In this document: in pieces, positions 7,990 to 15,947 of the stretch
Layout of the letters: every line of letters starts with the position of its first letter
How positions within the stretch are numbered: the first letter of the stretch is position 1
Assembly (NCBI GenBank): GCA_913020435.1
Contig: CAJVZZ010000028.1
Location: 1-33,126, forward strand
Reading direction: 5' to 3'
From: an uncultured Flavobacteriales bacterium
GTDB lineage: Bacteria; Bacteroidota; Bacteroidia; Flavobacteriales_G; Salibacteraceae
DNA: 33,126 bases
Translations under genes and position numbers: made by a program
The notes under the pieces: generated by a model
The model's input: the letters and a program-made list of their open reading frames with translations, nothing else
What the model was told of the DNA's origin: nothing
The model's database searches: none

Positions 7990-10485
7990 ATGAAAACACT
8001 TTCTCTTATTACCCTAGTATTATTTATTAGCTTCATATCTTTTGCCTTGCCTAAAGGGGGCGACCATCCTGCTCCAGCTTCTGCCTCAGAAATAATAGAT
8101 GCTATTACAAAACTCAACACGTTGGGTTCAGTTTTGTACTTAGCAGCTCACCCCGATGATGAAAACACACGTTTGATTTCTTGGCTAGCTAACGATCAAA
8201 AAGTAAGAACAGGATACCTATCGCTTACTAGAGGAGATGGTGGACAAAATTTGATCGGAACTGAAAAGGGTGAATTGATTGGTGTACTTCGAACTCAAGA
8301 ATTACTAGAAGCACGTAAAATTGATGGTGGTATGCAGTTTTTTACCCGAGCAGTTGATTTTGGATATTCAAAAACTACCGAAGAAACACTCGAAAAATGG
8401 AACGAGCGAGAAGTCCTTTGGGATATAGTTTGGGTAATTCGAAAGTTCAGACCCGATGTGATTGTTACTCGATTTCCTCCCAGTAAATATGCGGGACATG
8501 GGCATCATTCTGCTTCTGCAGTTTTAGCTGAAAAAGCTTTTGAAATGGCATCAGACCCAAGTGTCTTTCCTGATCAATTAAAACACCTCACCGCTTGGCG
8601 CACAAAAAGGCTCTACCATAACACAAGCTCTTGGTGGAATAAGGAGATTGAGGAAACCTATAAAACTGATCCAGACATGATTCGGATTGATGCCGGAAAA
8701 TTTAATCCTATTACTGGAAAGTGGAACAACCAAATTGCCATGGAAAGTCGCAGTCAGCATAAAAGTCAAGGCTTTGGTGCTAGTATTTTGCGCGGCGAAC
8801 AATTCGAATACCTCACCTATGTAAAAGGAGATAAAGCGGATAAATCGCTTTTCGACAATATCGATATAACTTGGGGACGAGTTCCCAAGTCCGAGATGAT
8901 TCAAACCAAACTAAATACAATTATCGAAAATTTTAGAGCTGATAATCCTGCTGCTTCAGTTATTGATCTGGTTGATTTATATCGTACTATGGAGGAATTC
9001 CCAGAACCCAGTCAGTGGATAAAATGGAAAAAGAAAGAACTTGAAAATATTATAGTAGATGCTACTGGACTTTGGTTTGAGGCCGTAACAGAAAATGAAT
9101 ATGCAGTTCGCGGCGAAGAAATCAAAGTTGAAGTTAGTGCTATAAATGCAGGTCAAGTCAATTCTATAGCCATTGAAAAAGCCTCACTAAATGGAAAAGA
9201 CACCACTATTTTCACAGTATTAGCTCTTAACAAGTGGGAGAAAATGAAATTACAATTAAAGGTAGCGGAGGAAAAATCAATTACGCATCCCTACTGGTTA
9301 ATGCAGGATTATCAAAACATGTTTAATGTTGAAGATATTCTATTGAGGGGGTTACCCGAAAACGAACCGGCATATGAAGTAACTTTTCAAATAACTGTAT
9401 ATGGTGTGAGCTTCGACTACAGCATTCCTGTTCAGTATAAGTTTAGAGATCGTGTATCAGGAGAAAATATTCAAGATTTTTCTATCCGACCCGATATGAC
9501 CTTGAATTTGGATAATACTGTATATGTTGTTCCAAAAGGAGAAAAGCGAACGGTAACAGTTACTGTAATGGAAGATAAAGCCGGAATTACGGGTAAGTTA
9601 ACACTTAACCTTCCTGAAGGTTGGAACTGCAGCCCAGAATCGCATATCGTTACCTTAAACAAGAAGGAAGCTGCTAAAGTGTTCACCTTCGATATTACTG
9701 CAGGAGCTGATGCAAAAAGTGGTGATTTTTCTGTCCAATGTAAATCAGGTGAAAAAATATTTGACCGCTCTTTAGTAATGATCGAATATCCGCATATCCA
9801 CAAACAAACCCTATTTCCTAAAACTCAAGGAAAACTAGTTACAGGTGATTTAACGATTACCAGTAAAAATATTGGTTATGTAATGGGCGCCGGCGATAAT
9901 GTTCCAGAGGCTATTACTCAGCTAGGTGGAAATGTAACCATCGTTAACCCTAATACTTTAGCTGCAGCAGATCTTTCAGTATACGACGTCGTTGTTATTG
10001 GGATTAGAGCATACAACACCCAAAAAGCATTAGGAAGTTATCAGCAAGTACTAATGGATTATGTAAATAAAGGTGGTCTGATGATCGTGCAGTACAACAC
10101 GAATCGAGGTTTAAAAACTGAAAATTTCGGTCCTTATCCTTTAAAACTATCTAGAGATCGTGTAACTGATGAATTTGCTACTGCTACTATTCTAGATAAA
10201 AATCATCCGATTTTGACTTCTCCAAACCCAATAACCAATGCTGATTTTGACAATTGGGTGCAAGAAAGAGGCTTGTATTTCGCCAACGAATGGGACCCAA
10301 AATATGATGCATTACTAAGTTGGAATGATCCTGGAGAAGATCCTAGTTCAGGAGCACTTTTGGCTACTCAATATGGAGAAGGTCACTTTGTTTTTACAGG
10401 AATATCTTTCTTTAGACAATTACCAGCAGGCGTGCCAGGAGCATACAAATTGTTTGCTAATATTCTTTCTTATGGAAGAAAATAA
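7990..10485 (+). CDS. Secreted PIG-L family deacetylase-like protein with C-terminal ThuA/GATase-like domain
   Basis: 831 residues from ATG 7990, chosen because it begins a clear signal peptide (MKTLSLITLVLFISFISFA); the frame is open 90 bp further upstream but that would bury the signal. The PIG-L/LmbE domain spans about 45-260, with the metal-site motif AHPDDEN (53-59) and GHGHHSAS (169-176, where the usual GHPDH is GHGHH). The middle is beta-rich (about 400-610, NEW3/Ig-like). The C-terminal ~200 residues (NIGYVMGAGD, YDVVVIGIRAYN, GGLMIVQYNTN, GEGHFVFTGISF) resemble a ThuA-like class I glutamine-amidotransferase fold. PIG-L enzymes remove acyl groups from amino sugars (for example GlcNAc conjugates), so a periplasmic or exported role in sugar conjugate breakdown is inferred. 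It follows the DUF1801 gene by 28 bp and overlaps the micropeptide gene by 14 bp. Confidence 0.88.
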   Translation: MKTLSLITLVLFISFISFALPKGGDHPAPASASEIIDAITKLNTLGSVLYLAAHPDDENTRLISWLANDQKVRTGYLSLTRGDGGQNLIGTEKGELIGVLRTQELLEARKIDGGMQFFTRAVDFGYSKTTEETLEKWNEREVLWDIVWVIRKFRPDVIVTRFPPSKYAGHGHHSASAVLAEKAFEMASDPSVFPDQLKHLTAWRTKRLYHNTSSWWNKEIEETYKTDPDMIRIDAGKFNPITGKWNNQIAMESRSQHKSQGFGASILRGEQFEYLTYVKGDKADKSLFDNIDITWGRVPKSEMIQTKLNTIIENFRADNPAASVIDLVDLYRTMEEFPEPSQWIKWKKKELENIIVDATGLWFEAVTENEYAVRGEEIKVEVSAINAGQVNSIAIEKASLNGKDTTIFTVLALNKWEKMKLQLKVAEEKSITHPYWLMQDYQNMFNVEDILLRGLPENEPAYEVTFQITVYGVSFDYSIPVQYKFRDRVSGENIQDFSIRPDMTLNLDNTVYVVPKGEKRTVTVTVMEDKAGITGKLTLNLPEGWNCSPESHIVTLNKKEAAKVFTFDITAGADAKSGDFSVQCKSGEKIFDRSLVMIEYPHIHKQTLFPKTQGKLVTGDLTITSKNIGYVMGAGDNVPEAITQLGGNVTIVNPNTLAAADLSVYDVVVIGIRAYNTQKALGSYQQVLMDYVNKGGLMIVQYNTNRGLKTENFGPYPLKLSRDRVTDEFATATILDKNHPILTSPNPITNADFDNWVQERGLYFANEWDPKYDALLSWNDPGEDPSSGALLATQYGEGHFVFTGISFFRQLPAGVPGAYKLFANILSYGRK

Positions 10486-10597
10486 AGCAAAAGAAACTGA
10501 GGATAATACCAATTGGAAAGCTTGGTATGGTTTCGTTATTCTGTTTTTCGCAATTCAAGTTGGGTTTTATGCTTGGCTAACTGAATTTTTCTCATGA
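10472..10597 (+). CDS. 41-residue single-pass membrane micropeptide, coupled to the symporter
   Basis: The ATG at 10472 begins MEENKAKETEDN, a charged N-terminal tail of about 18 residues, followed by one hydrophobic helix (FVILFFAIQVGFYAWL) and a short FFS end. The frame is open further upstream inside the PIG-L gene, but that part is shadow sequence. It overlaps the PIG-L end by 14 bp, and its stop overlaps the symporter start as ATGA (10594-10597), so all three genes are translationally coupled. Several sodium:solute symporters have small membrane partner proteins encoded just upstream (known for YhdT with PanF and for DUF4212 proteins); an accessory-subunit role is inferred from position and topology only. 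Likely missed by automated annotation. Confidence 0.75.
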   Translation: MEENKAKETEDNTNWKAWYGFVILFFAIQVGFYAWLTEFFS

Positions 10598-12267
10598 GTG
10601 GAATTGATTGGGCCGTACTTCTTGGAACTTTAGGACTAATTGTAGGTTACGGAACCTATATGACTCGAAAAAGCGATGGACTTGAGGGTTATTTGAAAGG
10701 TGGTTCAGATATGAAATGGTTGACCATTGGTTTGTCTGTAATGGCAACTCAAGCTTCTGCCATTACCTTTATTTCTACTCCTGGTTTGGCTTATGAAAAT
10801 GGAATGGAGTTCATTCAAAACTACTTTGGACTTCCTATCGCTATTCTTATTGTATGTGTTGTTTTTATTCCGATTTATTACCGACTCAAAGTATACACCG
10901 CATATGAATATCTAGAACAACGATTTGATGTTAGAATTCGATTAATAACCGCTTCACTTTTTATGCTTTCCCGAGGATTAGCTGCCGGAATCACTATATA
11001 TGCTCCCGCAATTATCATAAGTGTAATGCTAGGGTGGTCTTTGGAATTAACGATTCTATTAGTAGGTATTCTAGTAATTGTGTATACCGTTTCCGGAGGT
11101 ACAAAAGCAGTTAGTTTGACTCAAAAATGGCAAATGACGGTTATTCTTTTGGGGATGGGAATTGCGTTTGGAATTCTATTGAACCGCATGCCTGAAGAAG
11201 TAAGCTTTTTAGGTGCGTTGGATTTAGCAGGAGCCTCTGGAAGAATGAATGTGGTTGACTTTTCATTTGACTTCAGCAAACGGTATACCTTCTGGAGTGG
11301 TATTACAGGAGGTCTCTTCTTGGCGCTTTCTTACTTTGGAACAGATCAAAGTCAAGTCCAGCGCTACCTCTCGGGGAAATCAATTAAAGAAAGTCGACTG
11401 GGACTTTTATTCAATGCACTTTTGAAAATTCCAATGCAATTCATGATACTGCTTACTGGTGTTTTGGTATTCGTGTTTTATCAGTTTGAAGCACATCCAG
11501 TTCTGTTTAATAAAGCAGCAGTTCAGACCGCTCAAGAATCAAAATATAAAGCTGAATTTCAAGATATTGAAAACCAGCACCAACAATTTCATGAAGAAAA
11601 GAAAGCAGCTTATTTAGATTATGCCAAACAACCTACAGATGCAAAGAAAGAAACGCTGCTTGCTCTAGACAAAAAAGCAAAATCAGTTAGAGACCAAGCC
11701 AGAGAAGTTGTGCTAAAAGCTGACCCTGACCAAAGCAGCAGAGATAGTGATTATGTATTTCTAACCTTTATTCTGAATTATCTACCCCAAGGATTGGTCG
11801 GCTTATTAATCGCTGTGATTATTTCTGCAGCCATGAGTTCTACTGCCGGAGAAATAAACGCTTTGTCTTCTACAACTATGGTTGACTTTTACCAACGATT
11901 TTCAAAGACCAAAAAAAGCGATACTCAATCTGTAAACCTTAGTAAATGGTTGACTCTAGGCTGGGGAATTTTAGCAATCATTTTCGCTCTTTCGGCGCAA
12001 TTAGTCGAAAACCTCATTGAAGCAGTAAATATATTAGGATCAGTATTTTACGGGACCATTTTAGGCGTATTCCTCACAGCATTTTTTCTTAAAAAGGTCG
12101 GATCAAGGGCGGTTTTGATTGGGATAGTTGTAGGCCAATTAACCGTATTTGTACTCTTCTATTATGAGGCTGTTGGTTATTTGTGGTTCAATGTTATTGG
12201 TTGCGCTATTGTAATGATTGTTTCGTACATCACCTCACTATTTTCTAGCAAACCTGAACAGAGTTAA
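10594..12267 (+). CDS. Sodium:solute symporter (SSS family)
   Basis: 557 residues with about 13 membrane helices. Family marks: the first helices with SVMATQASAITFIS (48-61), the signature GTDQSQVQRYLSGKS (249-263), and the AAMSSTAGEINALSS helix (412-426) that corresponds to the sodium-site region. Between the helices ending near 297 and starting near 387 is a hydrophilic, Lys/Glu/Gln-rich insert of about 85 residues predicted helical or coiled coil. The substrate cannot be read from sequence; family members carry sugars, sialic acid, proline, pantothenate and others with Na+. Linkage to the PIG-L gene suggests uptake of an amino-sugar-derived product (inference). Confidence 0.93.
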   Translation: MSGIDWAVLLGTLGLIVGYGTYMTRKSDGLEGYLKGGSDMKWLTIGLSVMATQASAITFISTPGLAYENGMEFIQNYFGLPIAILIVCVVFIPIYYRLKVYTAYEYLEQRFDVRIRLITASLFMLSRGLAAGITIYAPAIIISVMLGWSLELTILLVGILVIVYTVSGGTKAVSLTQKWQMTVILLGMGIAFGILLNRMPEEVSFLGALDLAGASGRMNVVDFSFDFSKRYTFWSGITGGLFLALSYFGTDQSQVQRYLSGKSIKESRLGLLFNALLKIPMQFMILLTGVLVFVFYQFEAHPVLFNKAAVQTAQESKYKAEFQDIENQHQQFHEEKKAAYLDYAKQPTDAKKETLLALDKKAKSVRDQAREVVLKADPDQSSRDSDYVFLTFILNYLPQGLVGLLIAVIISAAMSSTAGEINALSSTTMVDFYQRFSKTKKSDTQSVNLSKWLTLGWGILAIIFALSAQLVENLIEAVNILGSVFYGTILGVFLTAFFLKKVGSRAVLIGIVVGQLTVFVLFYYEAVGYLWFNVIGCAIVMIVSYITSLFSSKPEQS

Positions 12268-12296
12268 TGCTCTTCGTTATCAATTACTTTAAAAGC

Positions 12297-13205
12297 CTAA
12301 AATAAGATTAAGGTAAGGCTTATTGTAGAAACACCGATCCAGAGCACCAAACCAAAGATTAAAGGTTTCCAACCTAAACTTTTTAAGTTTTTTAAGGGTA
12401 ATCCTGAGCCTACTAAAAAGAGAGAAACAATCAAAAACTTCTTTGAAACCACTACAATATTTTCACCAATAATAGTCGGAATTGACACCAAACTATTGAG
12501 ACAAACGATCCCAATAAAAACAAGAATAAACCATGGGATTTTCACTTTCCCTTCTTTGGTTTTAAATAACACAAGGGTTATTAAGGACATAGGGATTATC
12601 CAAAGCACTCGCGACAACTTTACTGATGTTGCAACTTGCAATGCTTCATTTCCATAACTCATTGCCGCCCCTACTACCGAAGATGTATCGTGAATAGCAA
12701 TTGCCGCCCACAGACCAAATTGTTGCTGTGACATATCAAAATAAGTACCTATTGGAGGAAACAAAAAAAGTGCAATTGCATTCAATAAAAACACTACAGC
12801 TAATGATATACTTATTTGTTTTTCAGTAGCCTTTATCAAAGGGGATATAGCTGCTATTGCGCTCCCCCCACAAATAGCAGTTCCAGTGGAAATTAAATGT
12901 CCAATATTTTTTGACAACCCCATAACGCGAACCAATAGATATCCAACAACTAGTACAAAAACAAAACTGGCAATCATAATTTCGATTCCAATCAAACTAG
13001 AATCAATCACCTGAGCTACATTCATACCAAAGCCTAACCCTAAAACTGATACTTTTAATAACCAATTTGACCAAGTCTTATTTTTTTCAGGATACGGATG
13101 AATAAGAATTGAAGAAAAAAGCACTCCTGTCACTAGAGCCATTGGAGCAGAAACTGGCAGTATGAGTACAGTGAATATCAACGCAAAAAACAGTATAGCC
13201 TGCAT
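12297..13205 (-). CDS. YeiH/UPF0324 family putative sulfate exporter
   Basis: 302 residues, nine to ten membrane segments. The family motif GTAICGGSAIAAISP is present at about 107-121, together with IHDTSSVVGAA and the VKLSRVLWIIP helix. The family (PF03601, annotated as putative sulfate exporters on limited evidence) is widespread and some members are linked to organosulfonate metabolism. It converges on the symporter with 29 bp between stops and no clear terminator. Its start lies 27 bp from a perfect palindrome that contains a -7 box for this gene. Confidence 0.88.
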   Translation of the reverse strand: MQAILFFALIFTVLILPVSAPMALVTGVLFSSILIHPYPEKNKTWSNWLLKVSVLGLGFGMNVAQVIDSSLIGIEIMIASFVFVLVVGYLLVRVMGLSKNIGHLISTGTAICGGSAIAAISPLIKATEKQISISLAVVFLLNAIALFLFPPIGTYFDMSQQQFGLWAAIAIHDTSSVVGAAMSYGNEALQVATSVKLSRVLWIIPMSLITLVLFKTKEGKVKIPWFILVFIGIVCLNSLVSIPTIIGENIVVVSKKFLIVSLFLVGSGLPLKNLKSLGWKPLIFGLVLWIGVSTISLTLILF

Positions 13206-13232
13206 AAGACAATACTACAAATAGTAATAAAG

Positions 13233-13251
13233 CAAACCTAACTTAGGTTTG
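13233..13251. promoter_or_regulatory. 19-bp perfect palindrome with a TAnnTTTG box on each strand
   Basis: CAAACCTAA C TTAGGTTTG: 9-bp arms around one central base. The outer eight bases of each arm read TAGGTTTG outward on their own strand, so each arm is itself a -7 box: the left arm points at the YeiH gene (ATG 27 bp away), the right arm towards the desaturase. It could be a divergent promoter, a dimeric repressor operator, or both. Confidence 0.55.
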
Positions 13252-13312
13252 GCACTCACAGTTTTATGTTGAGTTATGACCAAAATCACTCAAGTTTCAA
13301 CCTTATTATGGT

Positions 13313-13320
13313 TAAATTTG
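13313..13320 (+). promoter_or_regulatory. Candidate -7 promoter box for the desaturase
   Basis: TAAATTTG matches TAnnTTTG, 85 bp before the desaturase ATG. No good -33 match at the right distance; AGGAA at 13396-13400 may assist ribosome binding at 13406. Confidence 0.35.
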
Positions 13321-13405
13321 TCTCTTGTTACAGTAGCTAAAAAGCACAGCATCCAAAGTCTTTTTTTCTTGCAGTTTTAAAGTTAGTATTACAATAGGAA
13401 ATTAT

Positions 13406-14500
13406 ATGAGCGTAAGCACAGTAAAATTTAACGTACAGGATAGACCTGAATTTTTTAAAGAACTTCGTAAAAGAGTCAATCAACATTTCAAGGAAAATGA
13501 CATTAGTAAATACGGAAATACGCGTATGCTAGTAAAATCCGCAGTAATGATTGTCCTATACACTTTGCCTTTGGTATTAATGCTTTCAGGTGTTGTGTCT
13601 TCTTTTGCAGGTGTAACTGCAATGTGGATTTTAATGGGATTTGGAATATCTGGTATTGGATTAGCAATTATGCATGATGCTAATCACGGAGCTTATTCTA
13701 AAAACAAAACATTGAATTCAGCAATGAGTTTTTTACTCAATTTTGTTGGTGGTTATCCAGCAAATTGGAGAATACAGCACAACGTATTACATCATTCTTT
13801 TACCAATATTGATGGACATGATGAAGATATCGAAAAGCAAGGAATTGTTCGTTTTTCTCCAAATCAGCCGAAAAAAGCGATCTTTAAATTTCAAGTACTT
13901 TACGCGCCTCTTCTTTATGGAATCTTAACCATATATTGGTTTATCGGCAAAGACTTCGAGCAATTGGTTCGATACAATAGAATGGGTTTACTGCAGAGCC
14001 AGGGCCTAACATTTGGTCGTGCTTTAGCTGAAATTATTTTTCACAAGTTGTGGTATATTAGCTTAACTATCGTTCTTCCTTTAATTGTAATCGATTTGCC
14101 TTGGTGGCAGATACTGACCGGTTTTTTAATCATGCACTTTATGAGTGGGTTAATTCTAGCACTTATTTTTCAGACAGCTCACGTTATTGAAGAAACTAAC
14201 TTTTACGAGCCAGACGAAAACAATAGCGTTGAAAATAATTGGGCAATTCACCAATTGCATACAACAGCTAATTACGCAAATAAAAGTGGATTCTTTTCTT
14301 GGTTCATCGGTGGTCTGAATTATCAAATTGAACATCATTTGTTTCCAAACATTTGTCACGTTCACTTTAAAGAAGTATCTAAAATTGTAAAGAAAACTGC
14401 TTTAGAATACAACTTGCCTTATCACCAACATACTACCTTTTTGGATGCTTTAAAAAGTCATTTCACGTTGTTGCATAAACTGGGAACAGGAAAGATTTAG
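13406..14500 (+). CDS. Membrane fatty acid desaturase (acyl-lipid/acyl-CoA, linoleoyl-CoA desaturase-like)
   Basis: 364 residues. The three histidine boxes of membrane di-iron desaturases are intact: HDANHG (90-95), HNVLHH (125-130) and QIEHH (307-311), with an extra HQLHTTANY at 282-290. Hydrophobic pairs lie around 43-90 and 212-258. The QxxHH third box and the absence of a fused cytochrome b5 match bacterial front-end-type desaturases that introduce double bonds into acyl chains and adjust membrane fluidity, for example in the cold. ATG 13406 follows AGGAAATTAT. It stands alone between a divergent gene and its own terminator. Regiospecificity cannot be told from sequence. Confidence 0.94.
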   Translation: MSVSTVKFNVQDRPEFFKELRKRVNQHFKENDISKYGNTRMLVKSAVMIVLYTLPLVLMLSGVVSSFAGVTAMWILMGFGISGIGLAIMHDANHGAYSKNKTLNSAMSFLLNFVGGYPANWRIQHNVLHHSFTNIDGHDEDIEKQGIVRFSPNQPKKAIFKFQVLYAPLLYGILTIYWFIGKDFEQLVRYNRMGLLQSQGLTFGRALAEIIFHKLWYISLTIVLPLIVIDLPWWQILTGFLIMHFMSGLILALIFQTAHVIEETNFYEPDENNSVENNWAIHQLHTTANYANKSGFFSWFIGGLNYQIEHHLFPNICHVHFKEVSKIVKKTALEYNLPYHQHTTFLDALKSHFTLLHKLGTGKI

Positions 14501-14527
14501 TCTTTCAACTAAAATATTCAATGATTT

Positions 14528-14560
14528 AAAAGCCTCGATTTATCGGGGCTTTTGTTTTTC
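14528..14560 (+). terminator. Intrinsic terminator after the desaturase
   Basis: AAAAGCCTCGAT (14528-14539) pairs with ATCGGGGCTTTT (14542-14553) with one wobble pair, followed by GTTTTTC. It lies 27 bp after the desaturase stop and may also end the convergent MFS transcript. Confidence 0.88.
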
Positions 14561-14618
14561 TTATTGCTCGTGTGCGATTGCATCGCCTTTGTTTTTCTAA
14601 AATACAATTTCACAACAA

Positions 14619-15836
14619 CTATAATCCCACTTTCTTACCTTTCATTACAGCAATTACAAACGCCAACAAAGGCATTGCACTTATCAAGTAATACAGATTA
14701 AACTGGATTAAACCATAAGTAGCTGCAGCAACTACTGGAAATAAAGCCATGGCTAGAGAATTCAACGATTCGCTTATTCCCATTATTTCTCCTTGTTTGC
14801 TAGGGTCTGCATGAATAGAAATGAGGCTATTGAATGTTGGAAATGAAAGTGACAAACCGAGATTCATGATATAGTAGAAAGCAATAAATAGATAAAGATT
14901 GTCGGTAAAGGTTATACAAAGCAGTCCAATGAATGAACAAGCTAACCCAATTTTCAATGTATTGAATTCTCCAATTTTAGCAATAACTCGTTTGGATACA
15001 AATGCCTGATTGAAGGATAGAAAGATCCCCACCACAAACATGAACATGCCCAATTCTTTTTCGTTGAAATCGAATAGGTCTATAAGAAACAAAGCAATGC
15101 TTCCAATATAGAATGCCATCATAGTTGCAAAAATTACCTTCAGAAGAAAGAGTAGTTTTATTTTATCGCCAGGATTTGCTTCTCTAATTCGAGAAACAAT
15201 CAGAAAGGTTTTCTTCAATGAATAGGTCTGTTTTTTAGCAGAAGTAGCAGGCACATGAGACTCCTTTAGCCATGCATAAATTGAAATTAAAGTCACCGAT
15301 GAAACCAACAATGCGACAATCACTGTTCCTGTATATTCCAAAGAACTAGAAGCTGCCAATCCACCTAATCCTGGCCCTATTATCATTCCTAGTCCAGCTA
15401 TTCCTCCTAGATATCCAAATATGTATGATTTTTCTTGTCGAGTTGTAACATCAGCAACGTAAGCATGGGTAACCGAATTATTCCCACCCGTTACTCCATC
15501 AAAGATTCTTGCAAAGGCAATAACCATAATGGGTACAGAGACTCCTAACACATAGATATTAGGAATATAAAGAGCGATTAAGAATATTATCCAGCTCAAA
15601 AGTGTGCCCGCTTGGCTTATAAGTAATATTGGTTTACGTCCTTTTTGGTCGGACATTGAGCCTAAAATTGGTGCTCCAATAAATTGGAAAGTAGAATACA
15701 ACGTGATTAATAACCCATATACCCATTGCGGTGCGCCATACTTTGCAACAATAAATGGCAATACTGGCATTAGAATACTAAATCCAAGTACATTAACAAA
15801 GGTCAATAAATATGCAGGTATATACTTCTTTTTCAT
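14619..15836 (-). CDS. MFS transporter, DHA1/TCR (tetracycline-resistance-like) group
   Basis: 405 residues, 12 membrane segments. The loop after helix 2 carries the MFS motif A form GSMSDQKGRKPILL (59-72), and IFDGVTGGNNSVTHAYVADVT (about 112-132) fits the helix 4-5 motif of TCR-type drug:proton antiporters. An inner-membrane exporter of small molecules is likely, the substrate unknown. It sits downstream of the helicase gene but is separated from it by a directional terminator, so it probably has its own promoter or depends on read-through. Confidence 0.9.
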   Translation of the reverse strand: MKKKYIPAYLLTFVNVLGFSILMPVLPFIVAKYGAPQWVYGLLITLYSTFQFIGAPILGSMSDQKGRKPILLISQAGTLLSWIIFLIALYIPNIYVLGVSVPIMVIAFARIFDGVTGGNNSVTHAYVADVTTRQEKSYIFGYLGGIAGLGMIIGPGLGGLAASSSLEYTGTVIVALLVSSVTLISIYAWLKESHVPATSAKKQTYSLKKTFLIVSRIREANPGDKIKLLFLLKVIFATMMAFYIGSIALFLIDLFDFNEKELGMFMFVVGIFLSFNQAFVSKRVIAKIGEFNTLKIGLACSFIGLLCITFTDNLYLFIAFYYIMNLGLSLSFPTFNSLISIHADPSKQGEIMGISESLNSLAMALFPVVAAATYGLIQFNLYYLISAMPLLAFVIAVMKGKKVGL

Positions 15837-15848
15837 AGGTGTTAAAAC

Positions 15849-15880
15849 AAAAAAAGAACCCGCAAGCGAGTCCTTTTTTT
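15849..15880 (-). terminator. Minus-strand intrinsic terminator after the helicase operon
   Basis: Read on the minus strand, GGACTCGC (15873-15866), TT, GCGGGTTC (15863-15856), then a run of seven T. As RNA the 8-bp stem is complete with two G-U pairs; the plus-strand RNA would have A-C mismatches instead, so it works in the minus direction. It lies 67 bp past the helicase stop and 12 bp before the MFS start. Confidence 0.8.
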
Positions 15881-15947
15881 GCTGATAAATGTGTGTTTAT
15901 TTATGAATAATGAAGCGTTCTGAATAAGTATATACTCCCATTTTTAT

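Noticed and set aside
12268-12296. Terminator between the convergent symporter and YeiH genes
   Set aside because: The 29-bp gap has no stem-loop with a T-run on either strand.
15897-15941. 14-codon leader peptide on the minus strand between helicase and terminator
   Set aside because: MGVYTYSERFIIHK has no run of regulatory codons, no clear ribosome site and no alternative hairpin with the terminator at 15849-15880; likely chance.
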